From the NCBI RefSeq assembly GCF_001311785.1, contig NZ_BBBX01000003.1, forward strand, positions 1 to 64,000: a stretch of DNA of 64,000 nucleotides, read 5' to 3'. Under the pieces are notes generated by a model that was not told where the DNA came from, did not search any database, and saw only the letters and a program-made list of their open reading frames with translations. The number at the start of each line of letters is the position of its first letter. Position 1 is the stretch's first letter. Shown here piece by piece: positions 1 through 9,784 of the stretch. The position numbers and the translations under genes were made by a program. The DNA comes from Lacticaseibacillus saniviri JCM 17471 = DSM 24301 (lineage in GTDB: Bacteria > Bacillota > Bacilli > Lactobacillales > Lactobacillaceae).

Positions 1-12
1 CAATTCAAGCGC

Positions 13-72
13 AAAAAGACAGTGTCCCCAAACGATTCCACATTGGCCTACGGAATCGTTGGATCACTGTCT
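13..72 (-). terminator. Intrinsic terminator of the beta-lactamase-fold gene
   Basis: Nested hairpin: 9-bp inner arms at 31-39 and 52-60, 8-bp outer arms at 17-24 and 65-72. On the minus strand it runs into a T5 tract, about 60 bases after the stop of the gene at 135. Confidence 0.8.
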
Positions 73-134
73 ATCCGGCGATAGTTAATCAGTAAAATAT
101 AGCAAACTGGATGACAAAAGTCTAGTCACACAAC

Positions 135-1267
135 TCAAGCAACTATTAAATCCCTGTACAACGCGCTCCCAAGCTGGCGCATCGCACTGATTTGAGCCGC
201 CTCATTGCCATTTTGGCACATCACAACAGCGACAAAAGCGCCCTTCTTATCAGCAATAATGGCTGCATCATTTTGCACACCATAATCCCCGAATTCTCCG
301 GTTTTGTTGTACACCGTAGCTGTTGCGGGCAGGCTAGCGGGCAACTTACTGTGATTCTGCGTCCGCTGCAAAATATTCAACATCTGCGTGTCAGCATCCG
401 CCGAAAGCAACTGATGGCGATACAATCGCTGCAACAAGTGACCCACATCTTGAACCGAAGTGACATTATCTACACCGGCAGTGAGTTTCGCGGTATCCAT
501 CATTTTGCGATTCAGCTGACTGTCACGTGCGCCCAATTGCCTAATTTCGGCGTTCACTGCAGGCATCCCACCCACCAAATTGATGATGATATTGGTGGCC
601 GTATTGTCGCTCTGCGTAATCATATCGTTTAATAAATCTCGATATGAGAGTATTGTGCCCGCTGCTTGACCGCCTAAAACCCCGGTGCCACCAACTTTAT
701 CAGTTTCCTGTAACGTGTAGTGCTGATCCAAATTAAACTGACCACGGCTCACCTTAGCATAGGCGGTTGCGAGAATAAATAATTTGATCGTACTGGCGGC
801 ACGTTGGGGCCGATTGTTGATGACAAGTGGCTGGCTCGCATTCATTGGTGTGACATACACCGAATTTGTGCCTGCTAGTGGCGTGATATATCGATTAATT
901 TCTGCTCGAACCGCCGCCTGATTCCAGGTAACGGCCGCCGAAGTCGCCCGTTTTGAGCTTGATATGGCCGATACCTGAGACGATGCCGTTGCTTTTGAAA
1001 TTTTGGCTAGAAGTCGTCTGTTTCGCTGATCTCGTCACCTGGCTCGAAACCTCTTCTCGTGTGGATGACCGTTTGGCATGTGGCTTCATGACCAAATAAA
1101 AGCCGCCCAGAATAACGACTAATGCGATTACCGCCACAGCCATCACGCCTCCCCACTTAGGCCGTTTTTGGCCCAGATGGCATTGATTGTCGCCGTGGCG
1201 GTAAAGCTGCTCGCCGCGATGTCGCTTTATCCCCTGTCACCCACTCAACTCCCATTACTTCTGTCAT
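135..1267 (-). CDS. Membrane-anchored class A beta-lactamase-fold serine hydrolase (frameshifted)
   Basis: The C-terminal 240 residues carry the three class A/PBP-like motifs in order: STIK (SxxK nucleophile), SDN and KTG, so this is a serine hydrolase of the beta-lactamase2 type; true beta-lactamase activity is not shown. The N-terminus is cytoplasmic, followed by one membrane helix (VIALVVILGGFYLV) and a Ser/Thr-rich linker, placing the catalytic domain outside the cell. The start is the ATG at 1267, 7 bases after AGGAGG at 1275-1280. Two single-base frame breaks lie near 1165 (A5 run) and near 1000 (A4/T3 runs); the protein reads on in the next frame each time. A TATAAT -10 lies on this strand at 1300-1305. 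Confidence 0.75.
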
Positions 1268-1608
1268 CCCGTGTCCTCCTGCAAGCCACTGTTTTCTTTA
1301 TTATACGGTGAATCAAGCGGATGTACCACGACGCAAAATTGAGGAAGCTGTGACAAAAGACGCTTTGAGTGGGAGGATTAACAAGGATTGATGCTAAAGC
1401 CCGAACTTAGGCTTTTAAATCAATCCATTAACGTGTTTGAACTCGCAACAACTTGCGCCCAGCTTGGTTCGTTATTGGCATAAAACGCCAATTACACGAC
1501 CCTATGCTGGTGCTCAGTTGCTAAGCGCGAGTTCGCACACTTCTTTGTTAACCGAAATTTTCAGTCTTTTGGAACGCGATTAGTCTAGTTTGTTCGGAAA
1601 TTGAAACA
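1268..1608. repeat. Intergenic region with a copy of a dispersed repeat
   Basis: No gene is seen. From about 1344 to 1390 the sequence follows the pattern GAAGCTGTGACAAAAGACG then GAGGATTA, and near 1575 TTTTGGAACGCGATTAG. Both parts recur, diverged, at 6040-6215; the first recurs at 37085-37130. Function unknown. Confidence 0.5.
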
Positions 1609-1644
1609 GGGGTTGTGACAAAATTACGTTTTTATCACAACCCC
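1609..1644. terminator. Terminator-like hairpin after the ABC ATPase gene
   Basis: Perfect 10-bp arms GGGGTTGTGA (1609-1618) and TCACAACCCC (1635-1644). T-rich sequence follows on the plus strand; the minus-strand U tract is weak. Confidence 0.6.
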
Positions 1645-1663
1645 CTCTATTTTATTTGCAGTA

Positions 1664-2338
1664 TCAGGCGGTTTCTTTCATCTCACCATCCATAATTTCA
1701 TAGATGTGGTCTGCGAAATCGCGTAACCGCAAATCGTGGGTAACCACGACGATTGCCTTATCCTGTGACTTTGCCAAATCGTGTAACAACTGGCCCACGA
1801 CTTCCACACGCGAGCTGTCTAAAGCCGCTGTGGGTTCATCCGCTAACACGATATCCGGATTCGCGTAGAGTGCGCGGGCAATCGCCACCCGCTGTGTCTG
1901 CCCACCGGACAATTCACTGGGATACTTGTGCGTGAGATCCGCAATGCCCAATTGATCGAGTAACTGCTCGAGTTGGGCTGCATCGAGATTATCACTCGCT
2001 TTGATGCGATCCACCAATTGGAATTGCTCGGCAACTGTCAGATACGGAATCAAACTATAGGCCTGCAAAATGAAGCCAATACGTTGCAGCCGCAGGGCGT
2101 CGCGTTGTTTAGCAGACAAGCTTTCGAGTGCTTCATCTTCGACAACAACCTGCCCACTTGTCGGTGTTTGAATCCCACCGGCAATGGTCAAAAAGGTGCT
2201 TTTACCGGAACCGGATGGCCCTAAAACCAAGCTCAATTCGCCTTTATTGGCACTGAAATTAATATTTTTAAGCACGTCGATTTGGCTACTACCACTACCA
2301 AACGACTTATTGATGTTTGTTAATTCGATTGTTGCCAT
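1664..2338 (-). CDS. ABC transporter ATP-binding protein (LolD/MacB type)
   Basis: Cytoplasmic ATPase of about 224 residues. It has Walker A GPSGSGKS, signature LSGGQTQRVAIARAL and Walker B IVLADEPTAALD, the LolD/MacB/FtsE pattern. A TTG at 2353 is in frame, but the start is placed at the ATG at 2338 because GGAGGT sits just before it. That site lies inside the end of the upstream permease gene, so the two are translationally coupled. It should energise the permease at 2343-3404; the pair is controlled by the TetR gene upstream. Substrate is unknown; peptides or toxic compounds are common in this class. Confidence 0.92.
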   Translation of the reverse strand: MATIELTNINKSFGSGSSQIDVLKNINFSANKGELSLVLGPSGSGKSTFLTIAGGIQTPTSGQVVVEDEALESLSAKQRDALRLQRIGFILQAYSLIPYLTVAEQFQLVDRIKASDNLDAAQLEQLLDQLGIADLTHKYPSELSGGQTQRVAIARALYANPDIVLADEPTAALDSSRVEVVGQLLHDLAKSQDKAIVVVTHDLRLRDFADHIYEIMDGEMKETA

Positions 2339-2342
2339 GTGT

Positions 2343-3404
2343 TTAACCTCCAATCACGGTCATTGGATCGACCCGTGTAATCACGCGAACAGGAATGAGT
2401 GCCCCAATCAATCCAGTAATCAAAATACCGACAGTGACGCCAGCGAGGATTGGCATGTTGAAGCTGATTGGAACAGCCGTTGGAATGGCGACTGCTGTCA
2501 AGCCGGTCAATGCCGCACCAATCACCAGACCGCTCACCACAAGAATTGTGGCTTGGCCTAATGTTGAACGCACCAGCACCTTAGCGGGCACACCTTGCGC
2601 ACGTAAAACCGCATAGTTCTGAATTTTTTGAATCGTCAGAATGTACAAGAACACTGCAATCACGATCAATGAAATCAACATCAAGAAGACAATCATGAAG
2701 GTAAACGTCGTATTCTGAGCAGAATAACCCGGCAGCTTATTAATGAAAGCCTTGATGGTATACGTCGACAAGTCACTACCCTTTGCGCGATAGCTGGCTG
2801 ACTGTGACACCACCGCACCGGCCTTGAAGCTATCAGGCAAGTTCTTTAGCGTACGCCATATTGACAGATCACCATAGACAACTGGAGCAACAGAGAGTTT
2901 GGCGTTGTGCGTAAAGCCGACAATCTCATATTTTTGTGAGAGCGAATTGAGCTTAACCTTGTCACCTAATTTGTAACCGTCTTGTTCCAACTGATCATCG
3001 GCAACGATTTGGTTTGCTGCTTCAACTTTGTGGCCACTGGTCAATTTGAGATTCTTCGCAATAAACTGTTGGCGTTCAAGCCCAACGAACTGTGCAGAGT
3101 CTTTTTGCCGGTTGCTGGCATTCACCACAACAGGCGCCTGACCCAAGTATGCTTCTTTATCCGTTAACTTGAGTTGGCTCGCTTCCTTAGTGGTCAGCAT
3201 CGACTGACTCATGTTCACATTGGCATCCTTATTGAGCACCACGCGCTGAATCTGCCATGAATCGATGGCTTGCGTGTTCTGTTGCGCTAACCCGAAGGCC
3301 AACCCACTCAGAAAATAAACCAGATAACTGATTAACACAATCATGCCGATAATCAATCCATACCGTAACTTTTCGTGTTTGATTTCCTTCAATGCTAAAA
3401 ACAT
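2343..3404 (-). CDS. ABC transporter permease, FtsX/MacB family
   Basis: 353 residues with the FtsX-type plan: one N-terminal helix (about residues 17-40), a long extracytoplasmic domain of roughly 190 residues, then three C-terminal helices. It pairs with the ATPase that begins at its stop codon to form an exporter or extracytoplasmic mechanotransmitter. Cotranscribed with the TetR gene at 3409-3930, which ends only a few bases upstream. No frame break. Substrate cannot be named. Confidence 0.9.
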   Translation of the reverse strand: MFLALKEIKHEKLRYGLIIGMIVLISYLVYFLSGLAFGLAQQNTQAIDSWQIQRVVLNKDANVNMSQSMLTTKEASQLKLTDKEAYLGQAPVVVNASNRQKDSAQFVGLERQQFIAKNLKLTSGHKVEAANQIVADDQLEQDGYKLGDKVKLNSLSQKYEIVGFTHNAKLSVAPVVYGDLSIWRTLKNLPDSFKAGAVVSQSASYRAKGSDLSTYTIKAFINKLPGYSAQNTTFTFMIVFLMLISLIVIAVFLYILTIQKIQNYAVLRAQGVPAKVLVRSTLGQATILVVSGLVIGAALTGLTAVAIPTAVPISFNMPILAGVTVGILITGLIGALIPVRVITRVDPMTVIGG

Positions 3405-3408
3405 CTTA

Positions 3409-3930
3409 TCAGTCCTTTCCTAGTGAAATCAGGGTGCGTTGCAACTGCTGCAACAATGCTGATTTCAATTCCGGATACAACATAATCTGCTTGATTGTTT
3501 CGTGACTCAGAATCGAAGCCGCCCACACATTACTGGCAAGACTTGTCATCTGCTCCGCTCGAGCCAGATTGGGCTGGGTCACGCGGTCCGTATTATTCGT
3601 AAAGTGCTGTTGAATCAATGCATAGTACTGACTGTCTTGCACCTGATCAACGAACTGTTCAACCTGATCGAGATACGTCTGCGCATCGTAATCGCCTTGT
3701 GGCCGCAATTGCGCGTGGATATCCTGCATTGCCACACCATAGATGTAGCGATAAGCATCCGCCAAGTCATCAAAGTATTTATAAAAGGCGCCACGAGCGA
3801 TATCTGCGTCTTTGACGATACGAGCGACCTGCGCCTCATCCAGACTGTATGTCGAAAATTCTGTTAATAACGCACTTGTAACGCGTGCTTTTTTGTCATC
3901 ATGTAAGCTCTCAAATGTTTTTGAAACCAT
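3409..3930 (-). CDS. TetR-family repressor of its own ABC exporter operon
   Basis: 173 residues with an N-terminal TetR helix-turn-helix (VARIVKDADIARGAFYKYF, about residues 35-53) and a helical ligand domain. First gene of a three-gene operon with permease and ATPase. Its promoter carries two identical 13-bp palindromes, one overlapping the -35 and one just after the -10, so autorepression and induction by an exported compound is the likely mode. The ATG at 3930 follows GAGAGGGG. The ligand is unknown. Confidence 0.9.
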   Translation of the reverse strand: MVSKTFESLHDDKKARVTSALLTEFSTYSLDEAQVARIVKDADIARGAFYKYFDDLADAYRYIYGVAMQDIHAQLRPQGDYDAQTYLDQVEQFVDQVQDSQYYALIQQHFTNNTDRVTQPNLARAEQMTSLASNVWAASILSHETIKQIMLYPELKSALLQQLQRTLISLGKD

Positions 3931-3953
3931 GTTATGTTCCCCTCTCGAAAAAG

Positions 3954-4004
3954 TGACACCGTGTCAACATCGAGTAGCATACCCCAAAAGGTGACACCGT
4001 GTCA
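3954..4004 (-). promoter_or_regulatory. Promoter with twin TetR operators
   Basis: TGACACCGTGTCA occurs at 3954-3966 and 3992-4004 (6-bp arms around one base). On the minus strand TTGACA inside the distal site forms a -35, followed after 18 bp by TATGCT as -10; the proximal operator lies just downstream. This is a classical autorepressed promoter. Confidence 0.85.
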
Positions 4005-4024
4005 ACTTTTTAAAATAAAAAATA

Positions 4025-4056
4025 ATTGTGGCTCAATCGACTGACTGAGACACAAT
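4025..4056 (-). terminator. Terminator of the MFS-MarR operon
   Basis: Arms ATTGTG-CTCA and TGAG-CACAAT with one bulge each, followed on the minus strand by a T-rich tract. Confidence 0.65.
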
Positions 4057-4070
4057 ATTTTGAGGTGACC

Positions 4071-4520
4071 TTATGCGAGCCAAAATTTATCGATTCCCGG
4101 TAATGGCAATAAGGCCTTCTTGAGGAGGCTTTCCAGTTGTCTGGCCTCATCCGGTTCAAGTCCTTCTGTGGCAAAAGCATTCGCCTGGCTCGCGATGCGT
4201 TTCAACTTTGGATAAGCGTCGTGTGCCTTTTGCGTTGGTGAGACCACCGAACGCCGACGATCGGCTGGATCCTTCGTCATCTCAATCCAACCCTTACTGA
4301 CCAAGTAACGTACTGCCTTGGTAACGATGCTCTGTTCCCGATAGATATACTGAATCAATTCCGACTGTGCCAGTCCCGGATGTTCACACACGATGAGAAT
4401 GTAGTAATAGTTACTCTCGTTGAGATCATCGAAATCGCGCAGTTCACGATTGAGCCATTCGCGAATGACCCGATTATACATTGAGACCCATTTTTCGAGT
4501 TTATCAGTTACTGGTTCCAT
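4071..4520 (-). CDS. MarR-family regulator
   Basis: About 149 residues with a MarR winged helix (LAQSELIQYIYREQSIVTKA recognition region, then DRRRSVV in the wing). Start chosen at the ATG at 4520, which has GAAAGGA 5-6 bases upstream; an in-frame ATG at 4535 overlaps that site. The gene overlaps the end of the upstream MFS gene, so the two are one operon. Palindromic sites in that operon's promoter are its probable targets. Confidence 0.88.
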   Translation of the reverse strand: MEPVTDKLEKWVSMYNRVIREWLNRELRDFDDLNESNYYYILIVCEHPGLAQSELIQYIYREQSIVTKAVRYLVSKGWIEMTKDPADRRRSVVSPTQKAHDAYPKLKRIASQANAFATEGLEPDEARQLESLLKKALLPLPGIDKFWLA

Positions 4521-5861
4521 GAGGTTCCTTTCCATACTTCATGACATAGATAGCGACAATGACTGTTACCAGTATAACGCCAACAAAATAATGCCCATAC
4601 TCAATCGATATCCGCTCAATAATTGAGCTGGAATCAGACTGACCATAATCAAATGGTATTGGCAGCCGAGCCACTGATTTGGCGTAAGGTATTGTTCAAC
4701 GCCGTCCCGTAACCGATCGACTTCAGTGGCAAGTCACTGAGCGATTCCGTCGTGACCGTCGACAACATCATTGAAACACCAATCATCCGCACGATATAGA
4801 CAAAACCTAACCACCAGAGCGAAGTTTGCGCGGTCATCCAAAAGAATGGCAATGATGACACAACGAGCAGCCCACTACCGATCAGCAGTGGCCACTTGAC
4901 CCCATAACGATCGTAAAACCGACCCACAATGGGTGCCGTAATCGCATTGGCAAATGCCCCCGGTAACATGACCAATCCCGCAATCAAACTGCTGTGGTGT
5001 AAGACATTCTCAACATAGACCGGAATCAGCGCTTCCGTCCCCATGAGAATCGCAAAGATCAGCATCAAGCTCACAATCATCATGCTGAAGCTGGGCTGTT
5101 TGAACAGATTCAGATCCAACAATGGTGTTTTGAGATTGAATTGTCGCCGGATAAAGTACAGCGTGGCAATTATCCCAATGACTAACATTGCGCTTGCCAA
5201 CAACACGTTTGCGCAAAATCGAAATACTACTCATTATTAAGCCAATCCCGAGAATGGAACTGATCACCGAGCGAACATCGATTGTTGTGGCGTGCTTTTC
5301 CGTATAGTTGGGCAACCATAACCAACCGGCGATGAAAGCCAGAATCATGATGGGCAAGATGAGGTAGAACAACGCCTGCCAAGGATAGAAATTCATGATT
5401 AACCCTGACAGTGTTGGCCCAATCGCTGGACCGGCTGAGATAACCAGTGAGACATAGCCCATGACCAATCCACGTTGTTCAGGTGCATAGAGTGAGATCA
5501 TGCTGACCATCACGAAAGTCACTAAGACCCCACCGGCAGCGGCCTGAATCAGCCGCCCCAATAGAATAATGGCAAAATTATTGGTGAGCGGTCCAATCAA
5601 TGTCCCCAGAATAAAGACTAAAACGATGCTCAGGAAAATCTGACGACTGGTGAATTTTTCAATCAAATTTGCTGAAATCGGTGTGATCAATCCCACGGTC
5701 AACACATAACCAGCTGTCAGCCACTGAGCCAAATTCAGCGAAATGTGCAGTGTCTTCGCCATCACCGGCAAAGCGGTAATCATCAGCGTCTGGTTCAATA
5801 AGGCAACAAAAGCCGTCACCAGTAGAATAATGGCAATCAAGTTTCTTTTCTTCGCGTTCAT
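4504..5861 (-). CDS. MFS multidrug exporter, DHA2/EmrB type (frameshifted)
   Basis: Fourteen-helix type drug:H+ antiporter. It opens with the DHA2 pattern LNQTLMITALPVMAK and has GRLIQAAAGG and GPAIGPTLSG in the first half. Three single-base breaks (near 5215, 4650 and 4575) cut the frame; the protein resumes each time and ends KYGKEPHGTSN, overlapping the MarR start. Start ATG at 5861 follows AAAGAGGA. Likely induced when its MarR partner binds ligand; substrates unknown. Confidence 0.85.
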
Positions 5862-5881
5862 AATATCCTCTTTTCATTTAC

Positions 5882-5927
5882 ATGCAAGTGCATTATTAAT
5901 AATAGATGCAATTGCATATTTTGTCAA
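5882..5927 (-). promoter_or_regulatory. MFS-marR operon promoter with paired operators
   Basis: -35 TTGACA (5922-5927), 17-bp spacer, -10 TATTAT (5899-5904). A perfect palindrome ATGCAATTGCAT fills the spacer (5906-5917) and ATGCACTTGCAT follows the -10 (5882-5893). The placement fits repression by the MarR protein encoded at the end of the operon. Confidence 0.8.
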
Positions 5928-5934
5928 TGATTTT

Positions 5935-6215
5935 CTGAAAAGAGCGCGACAAGGCCCGGGTAACAATCGAGTACTAGCAAACTTTGAACGTGGTGCCAGC
6001 CATGGCACGAGTGAAAAGTAGCTAGACGGAGATTGTTGGGACTTGGAGCGCGTTTAGAGCGTGACAAAAGGCGGTTAGAACATGAGGATTAGCAATAGCT
6101 TTGTTAGAAGCCGGTCTGTGGCTTCAGCAAAGCTGAGCTAACCGGAATGTTTTGCCTTTTGGAGCGCGTTTAGAGTGTGAAACCCCACGCTTTGGCCGTG
6201 AGCACTAGCGAATAC
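5935..6215. repeat. Tandem diverged intergenic repeat units
   Basis: Three units share a GAGYGYGA start followed 20-30 bases later by GAG.A.TAGCRAA. TTGGAGCGCGTTTAGAG occurs in direct orientation at about 6044 and 6160. A further palindrome GTGCC-GGCAC lies near 5989-6005. No open reading frame is supported. Diverged copies lie at 1344 and 37085. Confidence 0.55.
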
Positions 6216-6216
6216 T

Positions 6217-6253
6217 AAAAAGCCGTGACATCCATCTTTGTGGATATCACGGC
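6217..6253 (-). terminator. Terminator of the Bcr-like MFS gene
   Basis: GCCGTGA (6222-6228) pairs with TCACGGC (6247-6253) with further inner pairing; the minus strand ends in T5. Confidence 0.8.
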
Positions 6254-6257
6254 CTCA

Positions 6258-7428
6258 CTAGTTATTTTTCCTTACTGTCACACCGTATACAATCAGCATG
6301 GCCGCAATCACGCCCACCATATAGAGCGGCAAGCGCGTGATGGTGCCATCGTGCATCCGACTCATGAGATACGTGAGCGCGCTGATAAGTAGATAATAGC
6401 CAAAGCTAAACATCCCACTCGCGCTGCCCATCACATCTTCATAACCGATTAAAGCGAGATTCAATGCCATCGGTAATGTGATATTTAATCCCAGAAAGAC
6501 CCCGAAGATACCGACAAGCATGCCGATAAAACTCGTTTGTAAACTCGCAGCCAGTAAACCACCGCTACAAATCAAAGCCAGCACTAACCCACTTTTGGCG
6601 ACTGCCACTGCTGTGTAGCGCAGAACCAAACGATTCACAAGCATCGCCCCAGCCAAACTGGCGAAGGCGATGACTAACCCGAGCGCACCATATTGAATGG
6701 GGCTCAGCTTGAAGTAATCGATGAAAATAAATGGGGCTTCAGCGTAATAACTGAATAAGATCCCATTGATGCCAGCGATCACCAAGCTGTAGGCCCACAC
6801 ACGCTGATCTGTCAGCAATCGGATAATCAGTTGCCACAGATTGACCTGTTGATATTCGGTGGCGACGCGTGTCTCTGGCAACCGCAGACCCGCGTACAGC
6901 AGGATCACTGTCGCCATCGCAATCAAGGTACTGAAGACACCACGATAGCCAAAATAGGTCTGGGCTAAGCCACCGATTAGCGGTCCCAATGCGGGTGACA
7001 ACGCCATGGCTGCACTCACTTTGGCAAAGACCTGGGCGCCGCGCACGCCACTAAAGGATTCTCGCATCATAGTTTGGGTCACAACTGACCCCGCACTAGC
7101 GCCGAAAGCCTGGATTAATCGCGCAGCAAGTAATAAATTGAAGTCGTCGGCAAGCCACAGACCGAGATTACCGATGAGATAGATCATAATCCCACCAAGC
7201 ATAGCCGGACGACGACCAAACCGATCGGCCAAGTTGCCCCAAATAACCACACCAAAGGCAAAAGCGACGAAGTAACTGCTCATGGTGAGCTGCGCGGTTT
7301 GCGCGCTCACGTGGAACCCCTGACTCAGTGCGGGTAATACAGGCGTGAAGATGGATTCACTGATCTGTGGGAAGCCTACGAGAACAATAATTAATAGTAA
7401 TGATGGTACTTTTTCTGGACGTTTTCAT
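6258..7428 (-). CDS. MFS exporter, Bcr/CflA (DHA1) type (frameshifted)
   Basis: Twelve-helix drug/proton antiporter. Motif A appears as GNLADRFGRRP between helices 2 and 3, and SPALGPLIGG marks helix 5. The open frame begins at 7310, but the true N-terminus (MKTSRKSTIIT, then VLVGFPQISES) is encoded upstream from the ATG at 7428, after GAGGAG at 7435-7440. A one-base break near 7390 separates the parts. No regulator sits next to it. Confidence 0.83.
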
Positions 7429-7702
7429 GTTTTTCTCCTCAATTGTAATCTGATGAAAAACGTCCTTAATCACTTACGGTCACACTCGCAATATATTGCA
7501 CGTATTGCATTGACCACACCCCATTTCGTTTGTTTTCAGTCCGGTCAGTGTATCAAATGTTTAGAATAAAGGCAACACAGCCAGTTGCCTTTACGGATGC
7601 AGTGAATAACGACAATTCTGACTGTATAACTGCCATGGTTATTTCTATGCGTTGCATCATCGTCTGTAAATATCGGAAACTGTTTTTCAAAGCCACAATC
7701 GC

Positions 7703-7708
7703 TATAAT
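7703..7708 (+). promoter_or_regulatory. Extended upstream region and -10 of the DUF1398-like gene
   Basis: TATAAT lies 22 bases before the start codon. No good -35 is visible. The rest of the 300-base gap back to 7429 holds nothing recognisable. Confidence 0.45.
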
Positions 7709-7730
7709 CATTTTAAAAGGAGAAGACACA

Positions 7731-8123
7731 ATGACACTTAACTATCGCGATATTGAAGCCGCCGTCAACAATGAGGCGGATGCGGGTGGATTCGCCAAAT
7801 TGATGCAAGACTTCAAAGCACTAGGCGTTATTCGCTATGATTATCTCGTTTCTGAAGGCATCTATCGGTACTTTGATGCCAATACGCACGTTGATTTACC
7901 GATGAATGGTGTTCCCAAACCGGTGGCAACAAACAGCAGTGCTGACAAAATCAAAGCCGCTGTTCGTGGTGCGCAAGCCGGTGAATTTGATTTTGAGCGC
8001 TTCTGTGAACTAGCCGGGGAAGCGGGCGTTCCTGTTTGGCAATCAGACTTGATTGCCAAAACTGTTACTTACTATGACAATCAGCATCAAGCACTCTTAG
8101 TTGAACCCATTCCAGGTCTGTAA
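7731..8123 (+). CDS. DUF1398 family protein
   Basis: 130-residue soluble protein resembling the DUF1398 (YbcV-like) family: short N-terminal helices, a GVIRYDYLVSEGIYRYF segment and the C-terminal AKTVTYYDNQHQ region. Its role is unknown. The start is the ATG at 7731, with AAGGAG 9 bases upstream; the longer open frame back to 7530 has no ribosome site. Single-gene unit ending at a hairpin shared with the convergent gene. Confidence 0.75.
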   Translation: MTLNYRDIEAAVNNEADAGGFAKLMQDFKALGVIRYDYLVSEGIYRYFDANTHVDLPMNGVPKPVATNSSADKIKAAVRGAQAGEFDFERFCELAGEAGVPVWQSDLIAKTVTYYDNQHQALLVEPIPGL

Positions 8124-8175
8124 CGTTCATTTTTCTGACACCACCGCGAGTGCGTGAATATTTGACGCAAACAAA

Positions 8176-8213
8176 GAAGGAGGTGGTCATCCTTTCGGGT
8201 GGCTACCTCCTTC
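8176..8213. terminator. Hairpin between convergent genes
   Basis: Nine-bp arms GAAGGAGGT and ACCTCCTTC with further inner pairing. U tracts are poor on both sides, so efficiency is uncertain. Confidence 0.5.
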
Positions 8214-8227
8214 TCGCTTGATTCGCA

Positions 8228-8560
8228 TTAATCTGGCACAATCTGCATCGACGCAATCTTGCCTTCATCAGTCAGTACAAACCGAAATGGACTGGTCCCG
8301 TTAAAGCCGTTACCAGCCACCGCAAGATGCAGTAACCACTGATTTCTAGATTCTTGGGTTGCATCAACTAATGTAAATTGAGATTTCTTGCCAATATTAT
8401 CGGTTTGATTCCAACTCGCAATCTGCTTGCTGCCGACGTATTTATTGCCCCAATCATCGATCACACCCGTCGTCGCATCGAATAGGTCAACAAAGCCAGT
8501 TGAGTCGCCATTATTCGTCATTGAAATCACATCTTGTAAAACTTGTGGTATTTCTTGCAT
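8228..8560 (-). CDS. NTF2-like/SnoaL-like small protein
   Basis: 110 residues with the one-domain alpha+beta pattern of NTF2-like proteins: an N-terminal helix pair, then strands around DWGNKYVGSKQIASW and a final RFVLTDEGKIASMQIV strand pair. Members bind or modify small hydrophobic molecules; no specific substrate can be named. The ATG at 8560 is preferred over one at 8605 because GGGTGGGA lies before it. Divergent from the WYL regulator, which may control it. Confidence 0.6.
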   Translation of the reverse strand: MQEIPQVLQDVISMTNNGDSTGFVDLFDATTGVIDDWGNKYVGSKQIASWNQTDNIGKKSQFTLVDATQESRNQWLLHLAVAGNGFNGTSPFRFVLTDEGKIASMQIVPD

Positions 8561-8743
8561 ACTTATCCCACCCTTGTGTTTTGCCCCCATTCTAGCGCAA
8601 TACATGCCTCGTTCCTATTACGAGGATTCACAAAACAGCCAGTCTTATTCCCATAAACTTTTTGCATCATCCTCTAGGTCACATATTGTCTCCCCTTCGC
8701 GTATACTAAAAGTAAATATATTTGAATACTCGGAGATGGTTTA

Positions 8744-9751
8744 ATGAAATCGAGTGCCTATCGACAATTATATATTCTCAATGCCTTACAACATCATAAA
8801 CAGTTTACCAAGGTTGAACTCGCAGAGCATTTTGATACCAGCTTTCGCACCATCCAGCGTGATATCAGCGCGCTCAATGGCTTCTTTGAAGGCGAAGGGC
8901 TAGATCAGCGCATCGACTACAATTCCGCGCAGCACACTTTTGAATTGCAGCTCCGGGACCACCAATTAACGAATGCTCAAATCCTCGTCACGATTAAAAT
9001 TATTTTGGCCAATCGGGCGTTGAATGTCACGGAAACAAACGAATTGACCGATGCGCTACGCCAATTGGTTTCGCCAGATCAACGACTGCTGGTCGATCGC
9101 ATCATTAATATTGAGAGCTTCGATTACGCCCCCTTGCAACACAATCAGCCACTGATTGATCGCATCTGGGATTTCAGTCAATTCATCTTAAAAGGTGAAT
9201 CCGTCAAAATGAGTTACGGCAGTCGCCTGCAACAACAGTCCACACCAGAAATTTTGCCCAAGGCGATTTTCTTTTCCGAGTTTTACTTCTATCTCATCGC
9301 CACTGACCTCAACGCACAAGAAGAGCGCTTCTATCGTATTGATCGCATCCAAGAATACAAACGGCTCAAACGCCCTCGCGTGACGACCTACGCCAATCGC
9401 TATGATGAAGGTGCCCTGCGCAAGAACATCCCCTTCATGTACAACGGTCCTGCTGAAGATATCGTCTTTGAATTCTGGGGCATTGAGGAGGCCGCGCTCG
9501 ATCGCCTACCTTCCGCAAAAGTCATTGCGCGCCATCCGCATCCAGCCCCTGCTCGCGACAGTGTCACGATTCGCGCCCATGCTTCTGACAAAGGTTTGAA
9601 GATGTGGGTACTGAGTCAGGGCAATATGCTAAAAGTGCTCAGTCCACAACATTTCGTCGATGAAGTGAAAGATGTTATTGCCCAGATGCAATCGCTGTAC
9701 AATGGCGATATTGGTAACCATGATGGTGAGCAACCGCGATTCTTTATCTAA
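8744..9751 (+). CDS. HTH-WYL domain transcriptional regulator
   Basis: 335 residues. N-terminal winged helix (TKVELAEHFDTSFRTIQRDI, about 22-41) of the DeoR/HTH_11 type, then a WYL domain (about 145-220, with FYLIATDLNAQEERFYRIDRI) and the WCX extension. WYL domains sense ligands or nucleic acid and control stress or defence genes. Target is not evident; the divergent NTF2-like gene at 8228 is the nearest candidate. Confidence 0.88.
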   Translation: MKSSAYRQLYILNALQHHKQFTKVELAEHFDTSFRTIQRDISALNGFFEGEGLDQRIDYNSAQHTFELQLRDHQLTNAQILVTIKIILANRALNVTETNELTDALRQLVSPDQRLLVDRIINIESFDYAPLQHNQPLIDRIWDFSQFILKGESVKMSYGSRLQQQSTPEILPKAIFFSEFYFYLIATDLNAQEERFYRIDRIQEYKRLKRPRVTTYANRYDEGALRKNIPFMYNGPAEDIVFEFWGIEEAALDRLPSAKVIARHPHPAPARDSVTIRAHASDKGLKMWVLSQGNMLKVLSPQHFVDEVKDVIAQMQSLYNGDIGNHDGEQPRFFI

Positions 9752-9784
9752 AAAAGCGTCACCCATTTAAGGGTGGCGCTTTTT
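9751..9784. terminator. Bidirectional terminator
   Basis: AGCGTCACCC and GGGTGGCGCT arms with A-run before and T-run after, between two convergent genes. Confidence 0.9.

Noticed and set aside
192-632. 146-residue plus-strand frame
   Set aside because: Lies antisense to the beta-lactamase-fold gene, no ribosome site, no recognisable domain.
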